Assembly: GCA_033439295.1 (NCBI GenBank)
Contig: JAVTLE010000005.1
Span: forward strand, 2,468,501-2,532,500
Source: Deuterostichococcus epilithicus
Taxonomy: Eukaryota; Chlorophyta; Trebouxiophyceae; Prasiolales; Stichococcaceae
DNA length: 64,000 bases
Direction: 5' to 3'
Shown: piece by piece, positions 51,301 to 62,793 of the stretch
Layout: every line of letters starts with the position of its first letter
How positions within the stretch are numbered: position 1 is the first letter of the stretch
Made by a program: the position numbers and the translations under genes
The notes under the pieces: generated by a model
Databases searched by the model: none
Seen by the model: only the letters and a program-made list of their open reading frames with translations
What the model was told of the DNA's origin: nothing

Positions 51301-53557
51301 TCTCCTCAACATCTCCTCAACACCTCCTCAACATCTCCTGCCATCCTCTTTGCAGGCGCTGGCGACCCGCGCACACTCGCAGACGATGCTGAACGTGCTG
51401 CAGCCGACGCTGCCCGGCCTCATCGGCGGCTCCGCCGACTTGGCGCCCTCCAACCTGACCATCATGAAGGCGAGCTTTCTTTCAAATCAAAACTGTTCAG
51501 GATCTCCCTCGTTGCATCTGCTGGTCAGCTCATGGGCAGCACTTTCACGTAATCGTCAAGTAGTGGCCTTTCGGATTGTCCGCGCCCTTGCCCATCTCTG
51601 TGCATACGAGAATATAGTACACCCTCCTCAGTGCAGGCCGCAGCAGCTCTGTCCCTGACAAGTGTCCTGCTGCATCGCACAGGGCACAGGCGACTTCCAG
51701 AACCCAGCGTCAGGCATTGGCGGCTACGCCGAGCGCAACGTGCGCTTTGGCGTGCGCGAGCACGGCATGGGTGCCATCTGCAATGGCCTTGCGCTCCACA
51801 AGGTGCGCCGCCCTGCCACCGGACACTCCAGCGGCGCAGTCCTGTGCGCGTCTGGTCGCCAAAGGCTGGCGCTGTCGGCTGCCACCGGGGTGAGCTGGCG
51901 ACACAGGGGTGTGCTGGCGACATCACGTCGGGTCTGCAGGACGCCTCCACGGCCGCTGCATGATGGGAATGTCATTCAGTGAAGTTCGTGTTGCCTGTTG
52001 CAGAGCGGCTTGATCCCGTACTGCGCCACCTTCTACATCTTCACAGACTACATGCGCGGCGCAATGCGCATGTCCGCGCTGTCGGAGGCTGGCGTCATCT
52101 ACGTCATGACCCACGACTCCATCGGCCTGGGCGAGGACGGCCCCACCCACCAGGTGCGCCGTCCAATTTTTACATCCACTTGACTTGGTCCTGGAAGCGG
52201 GAGGCATACAGCATGCCGTTTGAGGACCGCCAAATGGCTCTTTCGTGAGATGCAATAACCTTCGCCACCTTGCAGCCGATCGAGCACCTGGCCAGCTTCC
52301 GCGCGATGCCCAACATCCTCATGATGCGTCCGGGTGACGGCACGGAGACCGCAGGCTGCTACAAGGCCGCCGTTCTGAACACCAAGGTGAGCCGCATGGA
52401 TTGCTATCCTCCGGAGTGGGCCTGGGTAGCATCGACGACCTCATGCATAGGTGGTGACGATCTTTACTGAGTTTGGCATCAGCAGTGCCCGCCTGGCTGC
52501 AGACAGCAGGAACCTTGGAATCGCGGCGTGAAGCCTGCGCTGTGTGCCGATGAAAGAGTCAAAAACGAATTTGAAAACTTACCCCGCAGGGCATCAACAA
52601 GGAGAACCGCGTCCGGCCCTCCATCCTGGCCCTGTCGCGGCAAAACCTGCCCAACCTGGCGGGCACCTCGATTGAGGGCGTCGCCAAGGGCGCCTACATC
52701 GTGCACGGCGGCGACGAGAAGCCCGATGCCATCGTCATCGCCACCGGTGCGCCGCAGTCTCCCTGTCCGTCCTCTGCTGCCACAGCCGGCCAGATGGGGG
52801 GTGCGCAGCAGCGTTGGTGGGATGCGCGATGCGGCCTTGTGCTGGACGCCGCCAGACACACGGCTCCACTGCGATCAGCGCTGTCGCAGCTAGCCAGCAA
52901 GACTGTCTGCATCCTGCGGCTACCCACTCCGCCAAGGCGTCCGCCACTTGCCCTGACCCCGTCCCGCAACCCCTTCCGGCGCAGGCTCGGAGCTGGCGTT
53001 TGCAGTGGAGGCGGCAGAGAAGCTGGAGCCGAAGAAGGTGCGGGTGGTGTCGATGCCCAGCTGGGAGCTGTTCGAGGAGCAGGATGACGCCTACAAGCAG
53101 TCCGTGCTGCCAAAGGACGTCACCGCGCGGGTGTCCATCGAGGTGCGCTTCTCAGTCTGGGCTGGAGTCGCAGCTTTGCAGGCGCCTTTGCGGCGTGTTG
53201 GGCTGCATGTGTGTTGCATGTTTTTGAATGTGCAAGTGCCAGATTCGATCCTGCAGCTCTGGGGACTGCCTGCAAGTCTGGCACGGACTCGGCCGTGCAT
53301 GCGGCGCCGTGCACGGCTCTGATGCTTGCGCCAATCAGGGTCAACTCTTTGGCTGCACACATCCTGCCCTCGACTGCATGATTTTGCACCTCGGCACACA
53401 GGCGGGCTCCACCTTCGGCTGGGAGAAGTGGGTCGGCCAGAACGGCATCTCCATCGGCGTCGACACCTTCGGCGCTTCTGCGCCTGGCCCGGTGCTTTAC
53501 AAGCAGTTCGGCATCACGGTCGAGGCCATTGTTGAGGCACTGGAGAAGCTCACATGA
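48368..53557 (+). CDS. TKT: Transketolase, plastid-targeted
   Basis: Fifteen exons: 48368-48657, 48957-49113, 49282-49372, 49503-49629, 49824-50004, 50180-50260, 50520-50690, 50953-51102, 51356-51469, 51683-51802, 52004-52153, 52276-52386, 52590-52746, 52985-53142, 53402-53557 (TGA); 737 residues. A transit peptide (rich in Ala, Gln, Ser, Arg) precedes [20 protein letters not shown]. Thiamine diphosphate-dependent transfer of two-carbon ketol units is its role, in the Calvin cycle and pentose phosphate pathway. Visible motifs: [41 protein letters not shown] (cofactor motif), [35 protein letters not shown] (catalytic Glu), [15 protein letters not shown] and RPGDGTET. All junctions agree in phase. 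The intron after 51469 has a GC donor. Confidence 0.97.
51295..51338. repeat. 11-bp minisatellite, four copies
   Basis: Four 11-bp units TCAACATCTCC (third unit with one change) run from 51295 to 51338 inside the transketolase intron, ending 17 bases before the 3' splice site and supplying its pyrimidine-rich tract. Confidence 0.88.
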
Positions 53558-54571
53558 GTGCAAGCTCACATGTGCGGGTCACACACGCCCTACCAGGCGC
53601 AGCAGTGACAGCAGGGGCTTAATAACCCCCAGGCTTTGCGCCCAGCCCTCAGCAGGCAGGCAATTCGGCCACCGCAGCTGTGCTGCGCCGCAGCCGCCCG
53701 GCCTAAACTGCCCAGCCAGCCCCTGACGTACTTGTTTGATGTCTCGTATCCACGAAGCACGCATGTGAAACCTGTCTCACCCGGACTAGTCGCGCTTTGT
53801 TTCCAAGCGTTGCAACGGAGCTGTTTGGCATTTGACCGGGGATGTGACCGACCGCGCGGCATCTTGCTTTAAATAATGAAGTAAAATTACAAAGGTCAAT
53901 AAGAACTAGGAATAAAAATTCCAAGATAAACGGATTGCAAAACAGACTTCCTGCACCTCCTGCACTTTCCTCAGCACCTCGCGTTCAGCCCCACCGCAGT
54001 TGATTTAAGCCCTGCAGCCACCGTCTAGCGCACCTGGGACACTTCCTGTCAGCCTGACCCTCGAGTCAGGTGCCTTTTCTGTTGTGTGCATGCTGCTTGG
54101 CCGATCCCGCCTGAGTGCAATCCACCCGGGTCGCAGATTGGTTCACGTTTTCGTAGTTGCGGGGACAGTAGCAGTTGTGATACAATAAGGGTGAACACCT
54201 GCCCCATGCGCTGCAACTTTCGCGCCCCTCGATCTTCAGATCTTTCGCAGGCGATGTGCAGCGGTTGTATGTTCGTTCTTATCGCGTCAAGAGCTGTTCC
54301 AAAAGCTTGTTGGATCCTCACTCTACTTCCCATCGCCTCAAACAACCACGACATGATAATGTCGCTGCAGCATGGTCATGTCGTTGGCAGACAATCTGCT
54401 TTCCAGCGCGTTCAGAGGACCCAGCACAGCCGCCACAGCTGTAGGAGAGCCCAACACCTCGGCTGCAGGGCATCGGCAGAGCCAGGTACAGATTGTCAGC
54501 ATCATGCAATGCGGCGCTGCCGTCGCGCGACTCGCCCTGGATTCATGATGCTATGGTGATCCGCAGGTCAC
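53558..54571. other. Intergenic, nothing firmly recognised
   Basis: About 1 kb after the transketolase stop. Around 53860-53940 it is A/T-rich. An ATG-led stretch at 54379-54486 (+) reads MSLADNLLSSAFRG but does not splice in phase into the following gene. No firm gene. Confidence 0.45.
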
Positions 54572-55034
54572 ATGGCCATTCACATCGGCGAGACGACTGT
54601 CAGCTTCCCGTTCAGTCGGGATCAGGCGCAGAAGCTGAGCGGCTCGGTGCAGGGCCTCCTGGAGACGTTTGCAGAAAAGCAAAAGGCAGAGCGGCCAAAG
54701 CGGTGGAGCATGATGGAGTATAGGCTCAAGGGTGAGAGGTTGCAAGGCTGCAGAGCGTTGACATTCAGGCACCTTGAGCGATGTGTCGCGCACAGTAGCA
54801 GTACATCTGGATCTTGCGAAGGCAGTCTTACAGCAAGAACTCTGGCATGCAGGCGACGTCGACGCAAAGGCGCTCCAATCCCTGGAGGTCTTTTGCAACC
54901 CGAACGCATACTCTACGGCTTTCGATGCCAAGGTCTTGATCACGCTGGCGACCGCGGAGGGGGTCAAGATTACGACCGAGGGGCGCCTCAGCGCATTGAA
55001 GCAAGATGTTGAAACCTTTCTGGAGGCGGCCTAG
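54572..55034 (+). CDS. Unknown 141-residue protein
   Basis: Two exons, 54572-54731 and 54769-55034 (TAG), joined across a 37-base intron with a GTGAGA donor; 141 residues. The short intron is unusual for this window but phase and translation agree. The protein starts MAIHIGETTVSFPFSRDQAQ, continues with a helical KLSGSVQGLLETFAEKQKAE, then LSDVSRTVAVHLDLAKAVLQ and ends LSALKQDVETFLEAA. I recognise no family, signal peptide or membrane segment; it looks like a small alpha/beta soluble protein. A stop codon precedes the ATG in frame, but the ATG lies only five bases after an acceptor-like GCAG, so a spliced upstream exon remains possible. It is convergent with the DODA gene, 140 bases away. Confidence 0.68.
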
Positions 55035-55174
55035 CGTTTCAGCGAGACTGATATCCTATTGTCGCTTGGCTAGAGACCTGAGACAGCACTCTGAACAGTG
55101 TGGTGAAACCCACTGAAATCTGGATCGACGTTGCATCGACCACTCCTTGGCTAGGCATCCAAGCGCCGTCCGAG

Positions 55175-56964
55175 TCAATCAAACCTGAAGCTGCTGATCT
55201 TGGCGCCCATCAGGTAATCTGAGAATATAGTGGACCCCTTGCCGTCCGGCGCGGCGCCGGCCGCGACGAACAAAGGCACCAGGTGCTCTTCCCGTGGGTG
55301 GCAGTGCCGCGCGTGCGGCGCGGACAGCCACGCTTCCAGCTTGGCCTCCCGCTCCGCCGGCGAGGCGGCCTCCACAGCGCTCCGGAGATAGACGTCGAAT
55401 TCTGTGGCAGACAGATGCTGACTCCGCTAGGTCACGAGCCGTCATGCGCACGATATCGGAGTCTCATCTGTATCCCAGTTCACGAATGCAGCAGAGGGAG
55501 CACAGAACTGCCAGAGCTGCCAGTGGCAGAGCCTTGGCCGGAGGCAACACCAACGGAAGCGCACCGCGAGCCCAGTCCGGGTTGCCGTCGCCGGTCAACA
55601 AGGCCCGCATCGAGTGGAAGCTCAGGCCTGCACAGCCAGCCAGCCGCATCAGCACCTTGTGCCTGGTTGTGAGGGAACACCTGGCCGTCAGTCAAGGGCG
55701 AGGGTCACCTGAGCCGATGATGAGCACGCCCTCATCCCGCAGCGGCGCCAGTGCCCTGCCCACCTCGATGTGCGCCTGCAGATGACAGCGATGCCAGCTG
55801 GGAATAGCCATGGTCACGGACGACTTCCGGCGCAGCGCAGGGGACCCGACTCGCAGGTTTGCAGCCGCACGCCGGCAATGCAGCTGCACGCCAGCAGGCG
55901 GCCAGTGCTCCGCCTCGGCGGCAGGCGCAGCAGCAAATTCGCAAATGCAGGCACATGCGCGATTCGACCCCACCTTGGGGTCCAGGCTGCTGATGAGGGA
56001 CATAGCGACGACCGGGACATCTGCATCTGCGTCCGGCATGAGCGCCAGAAGCGGCACAAAAACGCCGTGATCAAAGCCCCGCGACGCATCTGTCGCTGCC
56101 TCGATGCCGTGGTCCCTGCAGGGCAGCCAGTTTGCTCCAGGTTTTGCAGCTGAATCCTGGCGCGCTGTTACCTCAGGCGCCTGAAGGGTTTGCAATGGTT
56201 GACTCATGTTTCTCGGCAGCAAAGGAATGCCAAGCCAGCATCCGAGATTGCGGATGTCACGGTGGCAGCGGCGGCAAGTCGCACCTGCAGAGTGACACGA
56301 TCTTTTGTGCCAGCTCAGGGCTGCCGGGCGCTGGGTATTTGAATTCATATGCCTCCTGAAGCCCAGAGTGGAAAGGTCAGTGCTGCGTAGCTGCTCTGCA
56401 TCTGCTTGCATGCCCAGAATGGTGTCAGACCTCTTGTCGAGTCGTCGTTACCTTTGGAAAGTTGTAATAGTCGAACAGCAGCTCGCGTGGTCCCTGCCAT
56501 GACGTCACAGTCGGGCCCTTGTCCTGTGCATCAGCACAGCGGCGCACTTCGGAGCGGACCCAACGGCAGCAGACTTGCACCATGTTCATCACAAACGCGC
56601 GACATGTGCAGATGCATTGGCAGTGGATGCTTTCGTATGTTCCGCTCAGCAGATCGAGTCACTTACGCTCTCCCAGTGTGCAGACACGACGACCACCGCT
56701 TTTATGCGGTCCTTCAGCGTCTCTGCGATTTCTGCGCCACACCAACATGGCAGTCGGGTACCGATAATCTCCGCGAATACAAAACAACATAATCGCAAGA
56801 GTAGATCGGTTGACAGAATTTGACAACTGTTTATCAAGCGCACCTGTGCGCAGGTGCTTCCAATGTTCTATGAGGGAGGCGTGGCTGGGATCGCCGAGCA
56901 GTGGCATTGGACCACCTCCATGAGCGAGGAAGAAAGACGGCAGACGATCCGGGCTCGCAGCCAT
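55175..56964 (-). CDS. DODA-type extradiol ring-cleavage dioxygenase
   Basis: Eight minus-strand exons: 56964-56844, 56731-56667, 56523-56452, 56355-56285, 56115-55974, 55775-55709, 55627-55565, 55401-55175 (TGA); 275 residues, the family length. It belongs to class III (LigB/DODA) non-haem iron dioxygenases. Metal and active-site histidines are in SFFLAHGGGPMPLL, VVVVSAHWES and SRGFDHGVFVPLL, and GLSFHSMRAL near the end. Other marks are LLFDYYNFPKEAYEF, YPAPGSPELA and LAPLRDEGVLIIGSG. In plants DOPA 4,5-dioxygenase makes betalamic acid; bacterial and other plant relatives open other catechols (lignin-like or stress phenolics). The substrate here cannot be read from sequence. No transit or signal peptide is evident, so cytosolic location is likely. 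Confidence 0.93.
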
Positions 56965-57494
56965 CACCGCTGAAGATCCTGATGCATGGTAGCAAGAGGT
57001 TAGGCACAGCCTCCTGCATGTGTCTCTTGCATGCGGCATAGAGACAACAGCTCATAATATGCAACACCGGCGAGTAATGCCTGCCAATGAAGCGAATTCG
57101 AGCTGCCGCACTGCAGATGAATTCGCTTTTTCAGCTTGACGCAATGCAAACCGCCTTACCACGAGCACTGCGTGTTATGTGCCGTTCCGAAAGGTGCGAT
57201 GTCGGAGTCAGTCGCAACGGTACTTTTGTGAGCTGCAGCGCGCGCATCAGCAAGGCTTCCAATCCCAAAGCGATGATGCAAGGTGCTGACAGTCTGTGAC
57301 ATCGATGCATGAGCTTTAGAGGTCTGCACTCCGACAAACGCGCATTACGGAACCTGTTGGAACGTTACGAGTGGCTGGTAAAGACACAACGACTGCAGGC
57401 CCGGTACCCATCATACTGGTACTTACTGAAGCCCCGCTGTGGCCCAGGTGGCTCAAGCACGCTCTCGCACAGTGCCTACCCGACACAAATCGCC
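56965..57494. promoter_or_regulatory. Divergent intergenic region, DODA / HCF173-like
   Basis: About 530 bases between divergent starts. Small frames (for example 57087-57299) show no family features. It is expected to hold both promoters. Confidence 0.4.
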
Positions 57495-60400
57495 ATGTCA
57501 TCGGCTGTGCTGCTGCTGGGCAATTCCTGCCACGCGCTTCTGCGCCCCCCTCACGCGCTGAGGACAGTTGCACCTTTTCGACGGGCCAGACAACGTCGTG
57601 CTTCTGCAGTTCGCGCTGACCTGTCCGATTTGACCGAAGCCCCTGCCATCGTCGACTCTGTGCAGACCTCTGTACAGGCAAGCGCAGAGGGCTTGCAGCT
57701 GACCTCGCCGACCACTGCAGCAGGCATTGCAGCAGCTGGTGCGGCAACACACGCATGCATGCATGCCTTTCTGCACTTGCATTGTGGTGCCTCTGGTGCA
57801 CATTTCTTCCATCTCAGCTTCCATGTGCTCCTTTCATGTGCTCTACAATGCATGACGTACAGATTGCATCAAGGCGCATTCACCACAACGGTTTGCGTGT
57901 GCTCCAGGTGTCATCATCGGCGCGTTCGTTTGGGCGGTCACTCGGTCGCAGAAGGGCATGGGCAGCAGCGCCGGCAACGCATTGTCTTCTGCGGCGCAGC
58001 CAGACAAGCCGCAAAATGCCATCCTCGTTTTTGGCAGCACTGGCAAGCTTGGACGCATGGTCGTCAAAGAGGTGCTTCCTGCATGCAGCAGGCCTTACAC
58101 TTCGACTCTACTGAGTACGGCGGGCCATGCTGCAGCTTGTGCGGACGGTGTGCAAAAGCGAGGCTTGTGCAGTACACAACAGCGCTGCTGCGCTGCGGTT
58201 GTGTATTAGGACCATGCAACACCCCCCCCCAACCACACATAACCTAGGTGATGTCCAAAGTGCATGTAGATGACAGACTGCCATGCCTCGACCGCACACA
58301 GCTGTCAGCCATCTCAAGGAGATGAACTTACGGCAGCATGCAGCTGAGCTGTGTATTGGCTGCTGGAGATCACCTGCATCACTTTCCATACTTCTGCAGC
58401 TCGTTGGCGCTGGACGCACTGTGGTGGCAGCGGCGCGGAGCCAGGACAAGGCGGAGGTCTTTGCCGAGCTGGGCCTCGATGGAGCGCCCGGCAGGCTGTT
58501 CGTGAAGAATGGTGTGGACATCACAAATCCGGCCACGCTGACTGACGAGCTGCTGGAGGGCGTCACCCAGATCGTGTCGGCAGTCGGGCCAGTCTTCGGC
58601 CGCACGCCAGACGGCCAGATGGGGTGCGAACCTGTGAAGCCAGGTTCAGGGTTTGTGGCATTGTGTGTGCGACAGCGCCTGTGGGGCATCAGGACACATC
58701 GCGTTTAGAGCATGTCAGAATACCTTGAAGGGTGTGTGGGCAGTGTGTTTGCACGCGCCCCATGGCACTGCGACACCAAAACAAGGAAGTTGAGACGCTG
58801 AGTTGCTGCGTCTCATCAGCGTGGCGGCTCCATCGCACTTCGTCCTATATGGTCACAGCGCCAACCAGCGACCAGCACTCAAACGAGGCAGTGGTCAGGC
58901 GCATGATTTCAGGATGCGGCAGTGTGCATTGATGTGCTTTTCGTTGTGGAACAGGTACCTGGACAACATGACCAGCGAGCGGGTGGATGCGGAAGGTGTA
59001 TCAAATATCGCGGAGCTGGCGCAGCGCCTGCCCGCTCAGGCAACGGACACTCAGCAGATCCTGAGCATGTCCACCTCAGAAGACCTGCAGGTACCGCCCG
59101 GCCTCCGGCTCTGTGTGCGCCATCAATTGGAGTGTCTCTGCATTTCGGGCTGCTGTTGTCAGGGCTCCTGTACCCACTGACCACCTCCATTGGGAAGCTC
59201 TTCTGCTTTTGAGTCTGAGCTGCTGCATGCGACTGCATGGCATGCCGCGGCCTGGATCTGACAACTCTCAGTATCGATGCTGCCCACCGTGCCCGCAGCT
59301 GTGGAGGCAGCTGGACGACACCATTATGGGCGGCCAGAGCAGCAGCACGCTGGAGGCTAAGGGTGACAGCACTGGCGCCGTCTGGACCGGCGACCTGGTC
59401 GTGGTGCGAGCATTGCGGCAGCACGAGCACCGCAGATGTGTGCCAAACGCCTAGAATGCTGACAGTCACGAGGACATACAGCCTCTCTGGGATGTGCGCT
59501 TTCGGCTTGTCAATCAATGCTTAGAGCTTGCATTGAAACTCCACAGGAGGGCGGCGGCTTTTGCGGCGCCCGCACGGCCAGCAGGTGAGACAATGCGTCA
59601 CCTTTGGCATCCAAGTTCATTTGCCATGGTGAAGGTGAGGACAAGCCCAACCGATCATGTGTCAAATCTACAGTGTCTGATACCTACAGGGACTTGGATC
59701 TTGGCGGCTACGATGGCATCCAGCTGCGGATTCGTGGCGACGGCCAGACATACAAGCTGAACCTGAAGACGGTGCGATGCATGCCTTGCCACAGCAGCTC
59801 AGCATGAATAAATTCATGGCAATTCATTCACCGCGCCTGATGAGCAGCTGCAAGGCTGCGCTTGTCGAGGTGCAGCTGCAGCGGCGCATGTGCTGGGATC
59901 CGTGCGCATGTCTTGCATGACCGATGACACATGAATACATGAACCGCATGCTGCGTTTGCCTCACTCAAAGTATCGCACGCAGCAGGCGGACCAGGAGGA
60001 TGCTCCGGAGTCGACCTACCAGGCGCAGTTCGACACCGTGGCGGGCGAGTGGATGACGGTGTCGCTACCCTGGCACGAGTTTGTGCCTGTCAAGCGCGCA
60101 CAGGTGCGGCCCCGCCAGGTCAGGTGCCGCGGCTGCCTGGCACAGCCGCTCGGGCGTTGGCCGTGCATCGGCAGTGTGTCTGCTGCTCTTGCCGCGCTAC
60201 CACTGGCGTGGCGATGATGATGCATCACAGGCAGAATATCCGTGCAGGCAGTTGCAGCGTCTACACTCAAAACGTGCAGGCAGTTGCAGCCTCTACACTC
60301 AAGATATGACAAGTCGAGCCCGCAGCACCTGCGCAGCAACTTCTAGATTGGATACCCTGGGGACAGCAAAGTCGTGAAACGAACAACAGTCAGGCTACTG

Positions 60401-62565
60401 CCGGGGCTGAGTCAGCCGTTGTCCCCCTGCAGGTGGACCGCACGAAGCCGGCAGTGGACCCAACGGAGGTCCGCCAGTTCGGCCTTGTGCTCAGCCGCTT
60501 CGAGTTCAACGGCTATGCCAACCCCAACTACAGGTCCGTCAGTCCAAGCCAGGACACTGTGGCGGAAGTCCCTTCTGCAGCTGAACCACTTGTGGGCTGA
60601 GTCCCGGCTTTTATTTCGAGTTCGATGTTTGTGTCACCCCAATCACAGATCCTGCTTCAGGCGCCAAATTGTGTGTGTCAGGTGCCAGCCTGCAACCGCG
60701 CTGCAGGTAGAACGTGTGTTTCGAGTGTCGGCCTGTCTCCGCACACTGAATCCTGCATGGTCGACTTTCAAGTCGGACAGAGGACCCAGTGGCTGGCTTA
60801 GCCAGTCGAAGGCTGGAAGGCTGTGTGCTGCACCCAGTCAAAGGTGCTTCTGGAGGCCATGGCATGCAAGGCGGCAGGCCGAAAGGCATCGGCGCAACTC
60901 GCCTCGAAAGCGCCTACCCTTTGCGCAGACTTCGAACTGGCTTCCATGTGCATCAAACAGGCCTGGGCAGTTCAAGCTGGAGATCGACGGCGGCCTCAGC
61001 GCCTATTGCGCCGAGAAGCCAGCGGTGGTTATGGTGTCCACCGCCGCCGTCGAGCGCAACGCAGTCATCGGCGACGACGCGGCGGCGCGCAAGCAGGATA
61101 TCCCCATCGTTCAATTAAATCCTGGAGGTGTGCTGACCTTGCAATCGACTCTTTGGTGTGCCTCCAGTCAAGGCCGTCGTGCAGCTCCCGGCCTTGCAGA
61201 TGAGGGCATGCAGGCAAGACATCCAGCACTGCATTCAGGTCAGAAGGTGGCTGACACCCCGTCTTGGAAGCTGCGGAGCAGATGACGGGAGGCGGGACTT
61301 CCCCCGCAGGCGTGCTCAACCACAAGTACACCGGGGAGAGCGCGATGCGGGCTGCGGGGGTGCCGTATGCGGTGGTGCGCGCGACGGGGCTGACCAGCGA
61401 GGACGCGGACGCGGCCTTCCTGCTGGAGGCGCGGCAGGGGGACGCCATCAGCGGCAAGGTGTCCCGCGGCGAGGTGGCGCAGGTCGTGGCGGCGGCCGCC
61501 TGCTCCCCCGCCGCTGCAGGTGCGCACCTGCGAGCCACGTCCCGTGCGGGCTGGCTCGGGAACGGCATGCCCGGCGCTGGGACTGCGAGGCAGGACCGTG
61601 CGTTCCTGGGGCACACCGAGGGACCGCCGGACTGGATGAGCTTCGGGCACCGCTGTCCTGTCGCGGGCTCGGACGCGGGTGCCGTCTGCTTGTGTCCAGG
61701 CAAGACGTTCGAGGTGCGGCGGTCGGAGGCGGCGGACGCGCGCGGCAGGGAGATGACACCGCGCGCCTTCCAGCGAATGTTCCTGCAGCTGGCCCTGGAC
61801 CGGCACCGCCCGCGCGTCGGGCTGTGGCCGTTCCCCAAGGCTGTGCCGCCGCCGCCGCCACCCTCCGAGGAGCGCAAGCAGGCAAGGGGGAAACGAGGGC
61901 GGAGCAGCGTGTTGTTGCTCCAGCAGCGCTGCAGCGCACTGCAGAGGAGCAGTGCGGACCCGCATCGGGCTGATCATGCCCGGCTGCTGCTCCGCTGGTT
62001 CGCTGCAGACGAGATGGACACGCCGGCGTGCTGAGTGGCGGCCGCAGCTGGGTGTCCAGGCGCACTGTCCTGCCTGCACCGCAGGAGATTTTGAGCGACG
62101 ACAGGGTGCAGGGTGCGATCAAGGCGGGCCGCGGCGGGCGCGTGCGCTCGGAGCAGGAGACCAGCAGCGCCGGCAGCGTGACGGTGGCCTCCGACGGCCG
62201 CGCGCCGGCGTCTCCGGCGCCAGAGGCCGGTCGCGACAGCGGATCGGCGGCGGCGGCATCGACGCCGCACGAGGGCAAGGAGGGCGCTCAAGCCTGGATC
62301 AGCAGCTGGCGGCAGGTGACCGGGTCTCGTGATATCTTACGTGGAGGCATCAGTGCACTCTCTCAGAGTCATGGTCATGGAAGCGTGGTCCACCCGCTGA
62401 AGGCACCTATGTGTGGTCGGGTCGCAGCGGACGTCCGCCGGCGAAAGCGGACCAGAGGGTGGAGAGACGCAGGAGGGCGCGCCAGCAGGTGGGAATGGCT
62501 CAGGCAGCGGGCAGAGTGCGAGAGAATGGATTGGAAACTGGCGGGAGCGCCAGGGACAGAACTGA
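57495..62565 (+). CDS. HCF173-like SDR protein with CIA30 domain
   Basis: Fourteen exons: 57495-57738, 57908-58071, 58400-58623, 58955-59090, 59299-59403, 59547-59584, 59690-59771, 59987-60103, 60433-60533, 60961-61127, 61310-61519, 61700-61881, 62085-62315, 62428-62565 (TGA); 712 residues. An Arg/Ser-rich transit peptide and a hydrophobic segment (VIIGAFVWAVT) precede a Rossmann fold (ILVFGSTGKLGRMVVKE). A CIA30 domain is inserted in it: LWRQLDDTIMGGQSSSTLEA, GGGFCGARTAS, YDGIQLRIRGDG, GEWMTVSLPWHEFVPV and FGLVLSRFEFNG. The SDR part resumes at GVLNHKYTGESAMRAAGVPY and VVRATGL. This order is that of HCF173, a thylakoid-associated factor for psbA mRNA translation and stability, and its homologue; which one needs a tree. 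The C-terminal third is Pro/Gly/Ser-rich. GC donor at 61882. Confidence 0.9.
60241..60304. repeat. 32-bp tandem repeat, two copies
   Basis: Units 60241-60272 and 60273-60304 differ at two positions. They lie within an intron of the HCF173-like gene. Confidence 0.85.
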
Positions 62566-62793
62566 GATCGGAAACTTGTTTGAATTCCTGACTGCGAACA
62601 ACCATGATGCAAACAACTATTCTTGGAGAGAACGATGTGCCAGGTTCATTGTTGCAGTAGGTGTTGTTGTTGTGCTGTGAGTGCGGCAGCTTGCTGTACG
62701 AGGTGTATTGACTTTGAGGTGCCTTGCAACTTACTGACCATTAGAATTTTCATGCTGCTCCGAACATTGCAAAAGCAAGTTGCATTGTCCGAA

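Noticed and set aside
62646-62793. Longer unspliced C-terminus for the Cys-rich protein
   Set aside because: The read-through tail has random composition, whereas splicing at 63049 to 62899 gives a coherent basic tail and stop.
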